From contig CALUZS010000004.1 of the NCBI GenBank assembly GCA_944325355.1, positions 1 to 64,000 on the forward strand: a stretch of DNA of 64,000 nucleotides, written 5' to 3'. Both the position numbers and the translations under genes were made by a program. This document shows, in pieces, positions 8,775 to 17,786 of this stretch. The notes under the pieces are model-generated. The model saw nothing but the letters and a program-made list of their open reading frames with translations. It was not told the DNA's origin and made no database searches. How positions within the stretch are numbered: the first letter of the stretch is position 1; each line of letters opens with the position of its first letter. This DNA is from an uncultured Parabacteroides sp. (GTDB lineage Bacteria > Bacteroidota > Bacteroidia > Bacteroidales > Tannerellaceae).

Positions 8775-9136
8775 ATGGAATAGCTATTCTTGTCATTTAT
8801 TGCCGGGATTTATTCCTTTCCGCTCCATGTACAGGAAGATCCTGTCGCTCCTTTTGAGAAAGCGTATAAACGTGTGTATGTCATATACGGAAAATTTCGG
8901 GGGAAAAACCTGCCATCGATGGAACGCTGGATGACTGGTTTTGGAAATAGCATATAGTCTGGTCGGATTGCATTGTGCAGGTCATCACATACGAACGGGT
9001 GATTCCCGACTCTCCGGCCGATCAGCCAATTGCGCGCTATAGCCAGATTCCGAACGATGGTATTTGGGGGAGAGCCGTTCCGTTGTGGAGTCTCCTACAA
9101 ACGACTCGGTTGCCCGCTTTAAAAAAATTCCCGTAA
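8775..9136 (+). pseudogene. Probable remnant of a decayed protein gene
   Basis: Two overlapping + strand frames read like real protein but are broken. The first begins ATG GAA at 8775, has a TAG at 8781, then runs open to a TAG at 8955-8957: a hydrophobic signal-peptide-like start followed by EDPVAPFEKAYKRVYVIYGK and MERWMTGF. The second continues one frame shifted from 8954 to the TAA at 9134-9136 and includes VITYERVIPDSPADQP and ARYSQIPNDGIW. An early stop and one frameshift would convert a secreted protein of over 110 residues into this. I do not recognise the family, and the remnant could also be chance. Confidence 0.32.
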
Positions 9137-9141
9137 TTATA

Positions 9142-9173
9142 GTTGCAAGAGTATTTGTAATGATATATCTTTG
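9142..9173 (+). promoter_or_regulatory. Candidate promoter of a short transcript
   Basis: GTTG (9142-9145), 20 bases, TATCTTTG (9166-9173). The -7 box is perfect and the -33 has one mismatch. A terminator-like hairpin lies about 200 bases downstream, with no long gene between. Confidence 0.5.
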
Positions 9174-9175
9174 CA

Positions 9176-9289
9176 ATGTCAAAGCATGACAATGAGTCGC
9201 TTTGGATTGGGCTGGGGAAAGAATTTCAACCGGATGTTCTGTCAGCCTTTCATCAATACGTTTATGATAAGGAAGAACTATTGGTTTGA
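9176..9289 (+). CDS. Possible 37-residue ORF or the body of a small RNA
   Basis: ATG at 9176 opens 37 codons (MSKHDNESLWIGLGKEF...) ending at the TGA at 9287-9289. The ATG lies only 2 bases after the -7 box, so it would be at or before the transcription start; translation is therefore doubtful unless the message is leaderless or starts elsewhere. A second out-of-frame ATG near 9187 opens a short basic/aromatic peptide. The stretch could equally be an untranslated RNA of about 200 bases or the 5' remnant of a lost gene. Confidence 0.22.
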   Translation: MSKHDNESLWIGLGKEFQPDVLSAFHQYVYDKEELLV

Positions 9290-9333
9290 TATTTAATTTA
9301 GGAAACGTTTTTCAATTATAGCTAAGCTTTGGG

Positions 9334-9378
9334 ACCGGATGTTGTTACGCTTTTATAAGCCGCAGCGTCCGGTTTTTT
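9334..9378 (+). terminator. Intrinsic terminator of the short unit
   Basis: ACCGGATG (9334-9341) pairs with CGTCCGGT (9366-9373), with an inner GCTT-TTAT-AAGC hairpin (9349-9360), followed by six Ts. The T-run is on the + strand only, so it serves rightward transcription, although the nearest intact gene to the right is on the - strand. Confidence 0.6.
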
Positions 9379-10034
9379 CATTTTATCCGGAATAGGTAAG
9401 TGATTTTTGCGGACATGATTTGGTATGCCGATTTGGAGAACGGGTCCTGCTTCCTGCTGTTGTAGATGTTGCCCAGCGCGTAATAGTAACGCCCTTCTAA
9501 TTGGAAGTTCCCGATAGGGGTACGGAACTCTATTCCCGGACCTCCGCATAGCCCCCAGTCAATATATTTTTCCACGTAAAGGTAGTGCTGGATGTTTGTC
9601 GAGTTCGGCTTGGCGCCATTCAGGTTTTCCGAGGTCGATTCGTTTAAGAAAAAACCGATTTTCGGGCCAAGGTTGATAAAGGCCTTTACATGTTTTCCGC
9701 CGAAATAGATGTGCGTGAGGAAAGGTATCTCGACATAATTGGTTCTTCGTTCATAATGGTACTGAGGGTCATCGGGAAACGACTCTTTCCATCCCTGTTG
9801 GCTGAAATTGATTTCTGCCAATAATCCGAGATTTTTTTCCGTGTTCCAAAGAATGGTTCCGCCAAAGGAATAACCTCGCAGGAAACCGTGTTGTACTCTC
9901 GGCATGAAACTGACGTATGAAAATGTCATTCCGAAAGATCCGCCGACATAGAGCTCATGTTTGAACTTTTGTTGTGCGCTTAGCGGCAGCGAAGTGAAGA
10001 TTATTGCAGTGAGTGTCAGAATAACTCGTTTCAT
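9378..10034 (-). CDS. Outer-membrane beta-barrel protein (PorT-like)
   Basis: The 218-residue protein has a signal peptide (MKRVILTLTAIIF..., cleavage near LSAQ at 21). It then shows alternating hydrophobic and polar strands with many Tyr, Phe and Gly, as in small 8-stranded porT/OmpA-type barrels. The last residues, TYLFRIK, look like a final beta strand. Its start overlaps the stop of the LysM gene by 4 bases (ATGA), so the two are translated together. That suggests a shared function at the cell surface, perhaps anchoring or sensing. No specific family name is secure. Confidence 0.75.
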   Translation of the reverse strand: MKRVILTLTAIIFTSLPLSAQQKFKHELYVGGSFGMTFSYVSFMPRVQHGFLRGYSFGGTILWNTEKNLGLLAEINFSQQGWKESFPDDPQYHYERRTNYVEIPFLTHIYFGGKHVKAFINLGPKIGFFLNESTSENLNGAKPNSTNIQHYLYVEKYIDWGLCGGPGIEFRTPIGNFQLEGRYYYALGNIYNSRKQDPFSKSAYQIMSAKITYLFRIK

Positions 10035-11869
10035 TTCACTTCAGTTCTTGTTGTTGAGAAGTCGGTTTTGTAATGGACGATGAAAATATTCGTGTTTACG
10101 AAACCGCCCCAGTTATTCACCCGTTCGAAGTTGAATCCGAGTTGGATGGGTTTATATTGTATCTTGTCGATGTTTTCTTCAAAATTTACACCGTATTTAT
10201 ACATTGCCCCGAGGAAGAACATGCCGGTATCGAATCCCAGGACACCATATTTTGGTGAGATATTAATCAGGTTCTTGCTGTACCAAGTTTTGTATTTGTG
10301 GTAAAACTCCTGCATCTCGTCCGACAAGTTGTCTACGAAGAACGTGCTGTATATATAGGTATTCAGTGCATAGAAATCGTCGAGACATTCATGAGCGTAG
10401 GTCTGCCATTCCGGGTATCCGAACAAAGTTATCATGTAGGTCTGTTTGTCCGGGTCTGTTATCTCGGAGAGTGAGCGCAGTGGCGCCTTTATTTTCCGCA
10501 AGGCTTCCAGGGTACCGCTGCTGGGCAAGATGACATTCCGCTTTTCCACGTCAAGTACCGAAAGGATTTCTTCGTTGAAGGTTTCCGCGTGATATGTCAG
10601 TTGCCGGTAGCTGATGTTGCGGTTTTTCATTTCCGCTTTGAACGTCTTCAGGAACTCTTTCTTGTCCTTGGAATCCTCCATGTTCAGAATTACGATATTC
10701 TGGTCGGCGAACAGGTTGCATCCAGCCTCAGCGGCTTTCGCGTAGAGGTAAGAATGTGGTGTGTTTACCTGATAGATGTAGGCATTCGACAGTACATCAT
10801 CATTTTTTGAGGTAAACGGGATTACGTATCGGATTTTGTTCTCGGCGGCGAAATCGGAAATCAGCTTGATTTGGTCGTTTTGTACGGCACCGATAATCAG
10901 GTTCGCTTTCTTGATGCTCGCTTCGTTGGCAAGCAGTTCGCGCGTTCTTGCAGTGCCTTCGCCCGTATCGTAGACTGACAGGTCAATTGAACAGCCCAGC
11001 GATTTCAAACTGTCTATTGCCAGCAGCAGACCTTCATAGTATTCAACGAACCGCTTGGTGTTGCTGCTCATATATTCGGCATCTTCCATGAAAGGGAGGA
11101 GCAGCGCCACTTTGATTTTGTCAACATGTTCCGATTCTTTTGCCGTATTCAGCAGCTGGTTGATTTCCTGTTCATCGGATACGGTCGAGCCGCTGTTCAC
11201 GGTCTCTATAATCTCTTCGGTCTCTTGTGACGGGATTTTGATGACCATTCCGGCTTTCAGTCCGTTTTTCAGGGAAGGGTTCAGCTTGATCAGTTCTATG
11301 CTCGATACATTGAACTTGCGGCAGATGCTGTACATCGTCTCTCTTTTTTTGATGGTGTACTCTTTTTCTTTTCCCTTTTTTACCGTCTTCACCTTTTTCT
11401 CGGGAATCTTTTCTACTTTCTCTTCCGTAAGCGACGGGATACGGATGGTTTTCCCGATGAGGAATGTCTTGGTCGACAGCCCCGGGTTGGCTTCGATGAT
11501 ACGTGTTGCCGGTATCTGATACCTTACCGATACGGAGTATAGCGTTTCGCGCGGCTTGATGGTGTGGTAGGTATATTGCCCGTCCTCGTCTTTTTTCTCT
11601 GTCGTGTTTTCTTTACTGTGTTGTTTTTGGGGGATTAGCAGTATCTCGCCGCTTTTTATCTGTTCTTTGCTACCCGGGTTCAGCCGGTAGATGTCATCTA
11701 CGCTGACACCATACATGGTGGCGATGGAGTAGACTGTTTGCCCTTGCTCGATTGTGTGTTGGAATAGTTGCTCTCCTTGTGCGGAAACTTGTTCTCTTTC
11801 ATTCTGCGCATAAATGCCCGTTACGCACAAAATGCAGAGGTATAATACCATATATGCGAATCGTCTCAT
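10031..11869 (-). CDS. Secreted triple-LysM protein with a periplasmic-receptor (PBP1-like) domain
   Basis: The 612-residue protein has a signal peptide (about 1-22, ending IYAQ). Three LysM modules of about 44 residues follow (near 37-80, 100-145 and 170-215), each with the TVYSIA/TLYSVS/TMYSIC core and an N-P turn. After an acidic linker, residues from about 250 to the end resemble a type 1 periplasmic-binding (receptor family ligand-binding) fold: VALLLPFMED, YEGLLLAIDSL, LIIGAVQND. LysM binds peptidoglycan; the second domain binds an unknown ligand. A TATCTTTG box (minus strand, 11892-11899) lies just upstream. It is coupled to a small outer-membrane barrel. The pairing looks like a wall-anchored sensor or organiser, which is inference. 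Confidence 0.82.
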   Translation of the reverse strand: MRRFAYMVLYLCILCVTGIYAQNEREQVSAQGEQLFQHTIEQGQTVYSIATMYGVSVDDIYRLNPGSKEQIKSGEILLIPQKQHSKENTTEKKDEDGQYTYHTIKPRETLYSVSVRYQIPATRIIEANPGLSTKTFLIGKTIRIPSLTEEKVEKIPEKKVKTVKKGKEKEYTIKKRETMYSICRKFNVSSIELIKLNPSLKNGLKAGMVIKIPSQETEEIIETVNSGSTVSDEQEINQLLNTAKESEHVDKIKVALLLPFMEDAEYMSSNTKRFVEYYEGLLLAIDSLKSLGCSIDLSVYDTGEGTARTRELLANEASIKKANLIIGAVQNDQIKLISDFAAENKIRYVIPFTSKNDDVLSNAYIYQVNTPHSYLYAKAAEAGCNLFADQNIVILNMEDSKDKKEFLKTFKAEMKNRNISYRQLTYHAETFNEEILSVLDVEKRNVILPSSGTLEALRKIKAPLRSLSEITDPDKQTYMITLFGYPEWQTYAHECLDDFYALNTYIYSTFFVDNLSDEMQEFYHKYKTWYSKNLINISPKYGVLGFDTGMFFLGAMYKYGVNFEENIDKIQYKPIQLGFNFERVNNWGGFVNTNIFIVHYKTDFSTTRTEVK

Positions 11870-12001
11870 TCTTTTTTCCTGAATTTTCGAGCAAAGATAA
11901 GCGAACTCTGTTGAATATGCTAATTTTTGAGGTCTGATTCTTGTTGCTTTTGCCTGGAAAAGCGTTATTTTAGCAGCAAACTTTAAATGATTGGTAGGTA
12001 A

Positions 12002-12682
12002 ATGAAAAAGTATTTGTTTCTTTTTGGATTTGTTTTGACTGCATTTTCATGCATGTCTACGCGTCCGGAGCTGAAGATTCCGTTTGTCTCTAATGGGGAA
12101 ATCGTCTTGGATGCCCGTGCCGCGGATTGGAAAGGTGCCCCGTTGATTGACGGGTTGGTTTGCCCGTGGGAAGAGAACCTGAGTGACAGGACCAGGTTTT
12201 ATGCTGCTCATGATGAGGTGAATTTTTATTTCTATTTCGAGACGGAAGATGCGACGTTGACAGCCGTCTGTTGTGCGGAGGAAGATTCGGTAATGCCTGT
12301 CGACAGGGTGGAACTGTTCATGAGCTGCGACGAAAAGATGAAACAGTATTATGGCGCGGAAATCGACCCGACCGGAAAGACTCTGGATTATTCGGCGCAG
12401 TTTTATCGGAAAAGCGATTTTAACTGGGATTTTTCGACGTTGAGAGTCGTCACCCGTATCGATTGCGACCGCTACATCGTGGAGGGAGCCATTTCGAAGA
12501 AAGAGCTTAAGGCGTTAGGCCTGCTGAAAGAGAACGGAGAGATGTTGGCGGGTGTTTACCGTGGGGATGCGCAGTCGGTTGGCGGATTTATTTATTGGTA
12601 TCCGTGGATTGACCCGCATGTTGATGAACCGGATTTCCATATTCCGGCAACATTGGGACGTTTTGTCTTTTTGCCGGAGTAA
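12002..12682 (+). CDS. Lipoprotein with a CBM9-like carbohydrate-binding fold
   Basis: The 226-residue protein has a lipoprotein signal (MKKYLFLFGFVLTAFSC, Cys17). The mature part reads like family 9 carbohydrate-binding modules: a tested-ligand strand FYAAHDEVNFYFYFE, RVELFMSCDE, AEIDPTGKTLDY and VEGAISKKEL. CBM9-like lipoproteins in this phylum are attached to the cell surface or periplasm and bind glycans. It is a single gene between divergent and convergent neighbours, and its stop lies 15 bases from that of the next gene. No catalytic domain is attached, so it is either a binding protein or a scaffold. Confidence 0.72.
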   Translation: MKKYLFLFGFVLTAFSCMSTRPELKIPFVSNGEIVLDARAADWKGAPLIDGLVCPWEENLSDRTRFYAAHDEVNFYFYFETEDATLTAVCCAEEDSVMPVDRVELFMSCDEKMKQYYGAEIDPTGKTLDYSAQFYRKSDFNWDFSTLRVVTRIDCDRYIVEGAISKKELKALGLLKENGEMLAGVYRGDAQSVGGFIYWYPWIDPHVDEPDFHIPATLGRFVFLPE

Positions 12683-12697
12683 ATCCTCTTTACAGAA

Positions 12698-13564
12698 TCA
12701 GAAGCAACGGATATAACCGAGGGATACGGTGTCGTACAGATGGTCGATCATCCCGTGGTTATATCTCACGCTGATGATGTTCTTTTTTATCTCGTAATTC
12801 AGTTTGTTCCTCCAGATTGCCGGATGGTCGCCGTCGTTCTTGTAGCCGTGGAAACTGGTGTAGTCGGTTGTGAACGTGAAATTCCGGTAGGTGACCGTGG
12901 CGCCTGCACCATAAACGTAAGCGTCGTTCTGGCGTAACCGAATCTTATTTGTCATCCAGCAGTAAAATCCCCCGAGCACATTCACCCGTACCGAAAAGTT
13001 CCGTGCTTCGTCGGTATAGATCGTGCGTGCCAGGTTTGCATCGAACCAGTAAGTCGCTGCGTCCGTAAAACGGGCGTTTGCCACATCTTCCCCGCTGGCT
13101 GTCTTGATATTCGCGCTGATGAGGATATCCATAATCTTCGGATTCTTCAAAACCTGGAACATTGCTGACACGTTGATGTCGCCTTGGAACCAGGACTTCC
13201 CGGTTGCCGATACCGCATAGCGTTCAGCCTGTGTTTCCGGCGTCATCTTGAAGTGGTCGTAAATCAGCCAACTGACTTCCAGCGCCGCCACCTTCTTGAA
13301 CGGCAGGTAAACACGCAGCAGCATATCTGTTGTTTTGTCTCCCGAATAAAATTGGTACTCACCCCGAAGCTCAATTTCGTAACGGTCGCCTATCAGTCCG
13401 TTGTGCAACTCCGGCATGGGGAAGGCACACGGCCCGAAATACCGTGATGAATAGGTCATTTTTTCCAGGTCGTCGCTATAACTCACCGCTCCCGCTTTGG
13501 ATGCCTGTCCTATAAATGTTGCGATAAATATAGAAAGGAATGCTATTGCATGATTGTGTTTCAT
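12698..13564 (-). CDS. Secreted outer-membrane protein of unknown function (probable beta-barrel)
   Basis: The start is set at MKHNHAIAF (13564), because a signal peptide of about 25 residues begins there; the upstream in-frame extension is not signal-like. The 288-residue protein has alternating strands rich in Tyr, Phe, Arg and Asp, and ends in SLGYIRCF, a typical C-terminal barrel strand with terminal Phe. I do not recognise a named family. A TAATTTTG box on the minus strand (13589-13596) could be the -7 element; no matching upstream box is seen. The protein could be a porin or an assembly factor. Confidence 0.65.
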   Translation of the reverse strand: MKHNHAIAFLSIFIATFIGQASKAGAVSYSDDLEKMTYSSRYFGPCAFPMPELHNGLIGDRYEIELRGEYQFYSGDKTTDMLLRVYLPFKKVAALEVSWLIYDHFKMTPETQAERYAVSATGKSWFQGDINVSAMFQVLKNPKIMDILISANIKTASGEDVANARFTDAATYWFDANLARTIYTDEARNFSVRVNVLGGFYCWMTNKIRLRQNDAYVYGAGATVTYRNFTFTTDYTSFHGYKNDGDHPAIWRNKLNYEIKKNIISVRYNHGMIDHLYDTVSLGYIRCF

Positions 13565-13678
13565 ATCGTTGATGATTTTTTCCGGGCGCAAAATTAAAAC
13601 AAAAAAGTGATAAAAATAACCTGTTTGCAAGGTAAACTTTCCGAGGTTCGGCTCATTCATGCGGAGGGTGTGTGCAAG

Positions 13679-13719
13679 GGCGTTTCCCGGTTAAGGCAAT
13701 TTCCGGGAAGCCATACGCC
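13679..13719. repeat. Two-tier inverted repeat between recQ and the barrel gene
   Basis: GGCGT (13679-13683) pairs with ACGCC (13715-13719), and inside it TTCCCGG (13684-13690) pairs with CCGGGAA (13703-13709). It lies downstream of recQ on the minus strand. There is no T-run on either side, so it may be a transcript-stabilising hairpin or a weak terminator. Confidence 0.45.
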
Positions 13720-13775
13720 TCTTTTCTGAAAAAGTTGCCGGACGAAGCTGCAAAAACCGGGCAGCAACGCGCCGG

Positions 13776-15677
13776 TCATTGCCGACACAGCCGGTCGTTT
13801 TCGAGGTATATCTCCTGTGTGTTGTCTATGAGCCACCGGATGGCTGTGAAACACTTTTCTTCGGGGTACGGGAGGTTTTCGAGCACTTCCCGGATGCCCA
13901 TAGGTCCCTCTTGCAGGCAGTCGAGCAAGATGCTCCTTATCTTGTTGATTTCCCTGTTGGTCAGTCCGGAGTCATGTTTTGCCAGGCAGATGTCGCAGCT
14001 GCCGCAGTCATCGGCGTTGTGCTCTCCGAAGTAATCGAGGAGGAAACGGGCGCGGCACAGGCTGTTTTCCTCCAGATAGCCTATTGCCTTTTCGATGCGG
14101 TTTTCGATTTTCGCTTTTCGCTCCTCGTATGCTGAACGGGGAATCGTCAGGTATTTTTGGTCTTCACGCGGTTGCCGGTAGATGATGAGCGGCGTCTTTT
14201 TGTGCGGTACGTATTGGATGATGCGTACTTTCGACAACCCCACCAGCCGCTGGTACACTTCATCGGGCGTGGTGCCGCTCTTGGTGGCTATCTCTGATTC
14301 GTTGATGTATGCGTAGTCGGCAAACACTCCGGTGTATGACCGGAGTATCGTCTGGATGATGCTGTCGGTCAGCCGGTCCTGGTTCGTGTACTGGTACAGC
14401 TCATCGCGGGTAGCGATGAACATCACCCGTGATGCGTTGTCTATCTCTTCGGTATATTCGATGTATCCGGAGAGTTCCAATAGCTTCAATGCGTGGTGTG
14501 TCGGTATGACCGGCAATTTGTAGGTTTGGCAGAAAGTTCCGAGCGCGAAGTCGTGAACCGAATCCATGCCGGAGCCTACGGCAATCTGGAAGAAATTACC
14601 CAGCGCCTCATAGACACGGTAGATGAAATTTTTTTCGGGAAATTCGTCGGCTATGCGTTTTTTCAAGGTCGTTTTATCGTTTCCAGAACAGAGCGCCACT
14701 GCGTATGCCCGTTGCTCGTCGCGCCCTGCACGTCCCGCTTCCTGGAAATACTCTTCCAGGGAACCGGGCATGTCGATATGTACGACCAGGCGCACGTCTG
14801 GTTTGTCAATGCCCATGCCGAATGCGTTGGTAGATACGATTATCCGGCATTCGTTGTTCTTCCAACGGTTTTGGCGCAACTCTTTCTCTTCCCGGTTCAG
14901 TCCGGCATGGTAAAAGTCTGCATGGAAGCCAGCTTCTTTCAACACTGTCGCAATCTCTTTCGTACGTTTCCGGTTGCGAACGTACACAATTGCCGAACCG
15001 GGTACTTTACGGAGTATATGTATCAACATGTTCAGTTTGTCATCGCAGTTCCGTACGATATATGAGATGTTCGGGCGTGCGAAACTTTTCCGGAACACGT
15101 TCTTTTTCTCGAAATGCAGTTTTTCCTGGATATCGTCCACCACTTCCGGGGTCGCGGTTGCCGTCAGTGCCAGTACCGGCACGCCGGGCAGCTGTGCACG
15201 GATGTCGGCTATCGTCAGATAGGAAGGACGGAAGTCGTATCCCCATTGGGAGATGCAGTGGCTTTCATCGACAACCAGCATGTTGACCTGCATTGCTTGC
15301 AGCTTGGTTTGAAACAGCTGTGTACCTAAACGCTCCGGTGATACGTAGAGGAATTTGTAATCCCCGAAAATGCAATTCTCCAATTGGGTGATAATTTCCT
15401 GTCGGCTCATGCCCGAATAGACAGCCGTCGCCTTGATGCCCAAACGTTTCAGGTTGTCTACTTGGTCTTTCATCAAGGCAATCAAAGGGGTGACAACGAT
15501 ACATATACCCTCTTTAGCCAACGCCGGAACCTGGAAGGTGATGGATTTTCCTCCCCCCGTAGGCATCAGCCCGAGTGTGTCTTTCCCTTCGGCAACCGAG
15601 CGGATAATCTCTTCTTGCAGCGGACGGAACCGGTGGTACCCCCAATATTTCTCCAGTATTTGGTGATAGATATCCAC
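13776..15677 (-). CDS. recQ: ATP-dependent DNA helicase RecQ
   Basis: RecQ is a 3'-5' helicase for recombination and fork repair. The 633-residue protein carries Walker A (MPTGGGKS, 38-45), the DESH box (137-140), a C-terminal helicase lobe with EAGRAGRD, and the RQC zinc site (CRARFLLDYFGE... DCGSCDIC). After the zinc site comes a short helical C-terminal domain rather than a clear HRDC domain. The gene starts 9 bases after recJ, so the two form an operon for single-strand processing: RecQ unwinds and RecJ degrades, as in the RecF pathway. Confidence 0.96.
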   Translation of the reverse strand: MDIYHQILEKYWGYHRFRPLQEEIIRSVAEGKDTLGLMPTGGGKSITFQVPALAKEGICIVVTPLIALMKDQVDNLKRLGIKATAVYSGMSRQEIITQLENCIFGDYKFLYVSPERLGTQLFQTKLQAMQVNMLVVDESHCISQWGYDFRPSYLTIADIRAQLPGVPVLALTATATPEVVDDIQEKLHFEKKNVFRKSFARPNISYIVRNCDDKLNMLIHILRKVPGSAIVYVRNRKRTKEIATVLKEAGFHADFYHAGLNREEKELRQNRWKNNECRIIVSTNAFGMGIDKPDVRLVVHIDMPGSLEEYFQEAGRAGRDEQRAYAVALCSGNDKTTLKKRIADEFPEKNFIYRVYEALGNFFQIAVGSGMDSVHDFALGTFCQTYKLPVIPTHHALKLLELSGYIEYTEEIDNASRVMFIATRDELYQYTNQDRLTDSIIQTILRSYTGVFADYAYINESEIATKSGTTPDEVYQRLVGLSKVRIIQYVPHKKTPLIIYRQPREDQKYLTIPRSAYEERKAKIENRIEKAIGYLEENSLCRARFLLDYFGEHNADDCGSCDICLAKHDSGLTNREINKIRSILLDCLQEGPMGIREVLENLPYPEEKCFTAIRWLIDNTQEIYLENDRLCRQ

Positions 15678-15686
15678 CTCTGCTCT

Positions 15687-17411
15687 TCACATCCCATCGG
15701 GTTTAATATCTTTTACCAGCAATTGAATCGAAGTATTTCCGTTGTAGGTGTTTTCTTCGACCGTGTAGCAGATATTAAACGGTTTTTGCTCTTTGATGAC
15801 TTCGCTGAATTGCGACATGCCGAAAGCTATTCCATGGATGGAGTTGCTTGAGTGGCTGTCGATGATTTCCAGCTTCAGGTGTTCCAGATCCTTACCGACC
15901 AGTTTGCTTGTCCCGTAATCCTTTACTTTGTATGTGCAGAATACCGGTTTCTGGTTATCCGGTCCGAACGGGCTCATTTTCTTCAGCTCGGTCAGGAATT
16001 TGTTGTTGATTTCTTTCAAGTCGATGACGGCGTCGATGTCGATTTGGGGAATCATCTGTTCCGGGATAATCTCCTCCGCCGCCAGTTCGTTGAACCGTTG
16101 CGTGAACTTCTCCAAATTCTCTTCTTTCAGCGAAAGCCCGGCTGCATAGGTATGTCCGCCGAAGTTTTCCAGCAGGTCGCGGCATCCCTCGATGGCCTTG
16201 TAGATGTCGAAGCCGGTCACGGAACGCGCCGAGCCGGTAATCAGTTCCGATGATTTGGTCAGCACCACTGCCGGACGGTAATATTTTTCGGTCAGCCGGG
16301 ATGCTACGATACCGATGACACCTTTGTGCCATCCGGGGTTGTATACTACAATCGCTTTTTTGTCTTCGATGTTCTGGAAAGTGTCGATGATGGCGTTGGC
16401 TTCATCGGTGATTTTCTTATCCAGTTCTCTCCGTTCTTCGTTGTATTGGTTGATGCTTTCGCTCTTTTCCCGTGCAACGGCACTGTCTTTGGCGAGCAGC
16501 AGCTCTACCGCCTCTTTGCCATTCATCATGCGCCCTGAAGCATTCAGACGCGGACCAATCTTGAAAACGATGTCGCTGATGGTAATCTCTTTTCCGCTAA
16601 GTCCGCAGATGTCGATGATGCCTTTCAGTCCCAGGCTCGGGTTGTTGTTGATTTGTTTCAGGCCATAATATGCCAAAATCCGGTTCTCTCCCGTGATGGG
16701 CACGATATCTGATGCGATGCTGACAGCCGTCAGCTCCAACAGTTTTTCCAAGTCAGAGAAAGGGAAATTGTTGCTTTTGGCAAATGCCTGCATGAACTTG
16801 AAGCCTACGCCGCAGCCGCAGAGGTGTTCGTAGGGATAGTTCGAGTCGCTTCGTTTGGGGTCGAGCACCGCGACAGCGTCCGGCAAGATATCATCCGGCA
16901 TGTGGTGGTCGCAGATAATGAAATCGATACCTTTTTCGTTGGCATATTCGATTTTGTCGACCGCCTTAATTCCGCAATCCAGCGCGATGACCAAGGTTAT
17001 TCCTTGCGATACCGCATAGTCGATTCCTTTGTACGAGATTCCATACCCCTCGTCGTAGCGGTCGGGGATGTAAAAGTCCAAGTTAGAAGAATAGGGACGC
17101 AGGTATTTGTACACCAATGATACAGCCGTTGTCCCATCTACATCATAGTCTCCGTAGATAAGGATTTTTTCTTTGTTGCCCAAGGCTTTGTTCAACCGTT
17201 TTACCGCTTTCTCCATGTCGGGCATGAGGAACGGGTCGTGCAGGTCTCCCAAGCTTGGTCTGAAAAATTTCTTTACTTCGGCAGCCGTCGTAATTCCTCG
17301 CTGGACGAGCAGGAGGGCAATGACGGGGGTCAGCTTCATTTCAGCTACCAGCTTGTCTCTTTTGCTTAATTCTTCGTTTGTTGGAGTTCGAAAATTCCAT
17401 TTGTTGATCAT
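15687..17411 (-). CDS. recJ: Single-stranded-DNA exonuclease RecJ
   Basis: RecJ degrades single-stranded DNA 5' to 3' in recombination and mismatch repair. The start is set at MINKWNF (17411), which matches family N-termini; a 20-residue upstream extension is basic and unrelated. The 574-residue protein has the DHH-family motifs: YGDYDVDGTT near residue 86, ALDCGI and CDHHMPDD, then the DHHA1 domain (FGGHTYAAGLSL). It is immediately followed by recQ. Confidence 0.96.
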   Translation of the reverse strand: MINKWNFRTPTNEELSKRDKLVAEMKLTPVIALLLVQRGITTAAEVKKFFRPSLGDLHDPFLMPDMEKAVKRLNKALGNKEKILIYGDYDVDGTTAVSLVYKYLRPYSSNLDFYIPDRYDEGYGISYKGIDYAVSQGITLVIALDCGIKAVDKIEYANEKGIDFIICDHHMPDDILPDAVAVLDPKRSDSNYPYEHLCGCGVGFKFMQAFAKSNNFPFSDLEKLLELTAVSIASDIVPITGENRILAYYGLKQINNNPSLGLKGIIDICGLSGKEITISDIVFKIGPRLNASGRMMNGKEAVELLLAKDSAVAREKSESINQYNEERRELDKKITDEANAIIDTFQNIEDKKAIVVYNPGWHKGVIGIVASRLTEKYYRPAVVLTKSSELITGSARSVTGFDIYKAIEGCRDLLENFGGHTYAAGLSLKEENLEKFTQRFNELAAEEIIPEQMIPQIDIDAVIDLKEINNKFLTELKKMSPFGPDNQKPVFCTYKVKDYGTSKLVGKDLEHLKLEIIDSHSSNSIHGIAFGMSQFSEVIKEQKPFNICYTVEENTYNGNTSIQLLVKDIKPDGM

Positions 17412-17786
17412 TATATATTGTTTTTTCTTTTTTATCTGTCTCAAGAGGGGCTGTACAACTGTTTTTGCCATCTCTGTCGGATTCCGGATGTTTTCCCGAC
17501 GCGTGTCCGGAAACTGGTTGACCGAAATTCAATCTGTAAAGTTAGTTATTTGCATCGGATATTTTCCGAATAAAATGAAAATAAAACCGATTCTTCGTGT
17601 AATAAATATTAAAAAGGAAAGAGATGCGGTGATTTGCCAGCAAACCACGTGTAGGAGATAGCGGTTCTTCCGTATAGGGACAGTGCGATTTGCCGGAATT
17701 ACAAGTGTGGTTTGAAAAAGTTTGTCCAGTTTGTCTGATGGTAATGGAATCGTTTGTAAATTTGCCACATTAATAAAATTTTTGAA
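17412..17786. other. Intergenic region between divergent recJ and the YrdC-family gene
   Basis: There is no convincing gene. TAAATTTG at 17757-17764 is a full -7 match 22 bases before the YrdC start; the nearest TTTG upstream box is 23 bases away, slightly too far. No TAnnTTTG box is clear on the minus strand for recJ (TAACTTTA near 17535-17550 is one base off). Confidence 0.5.
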
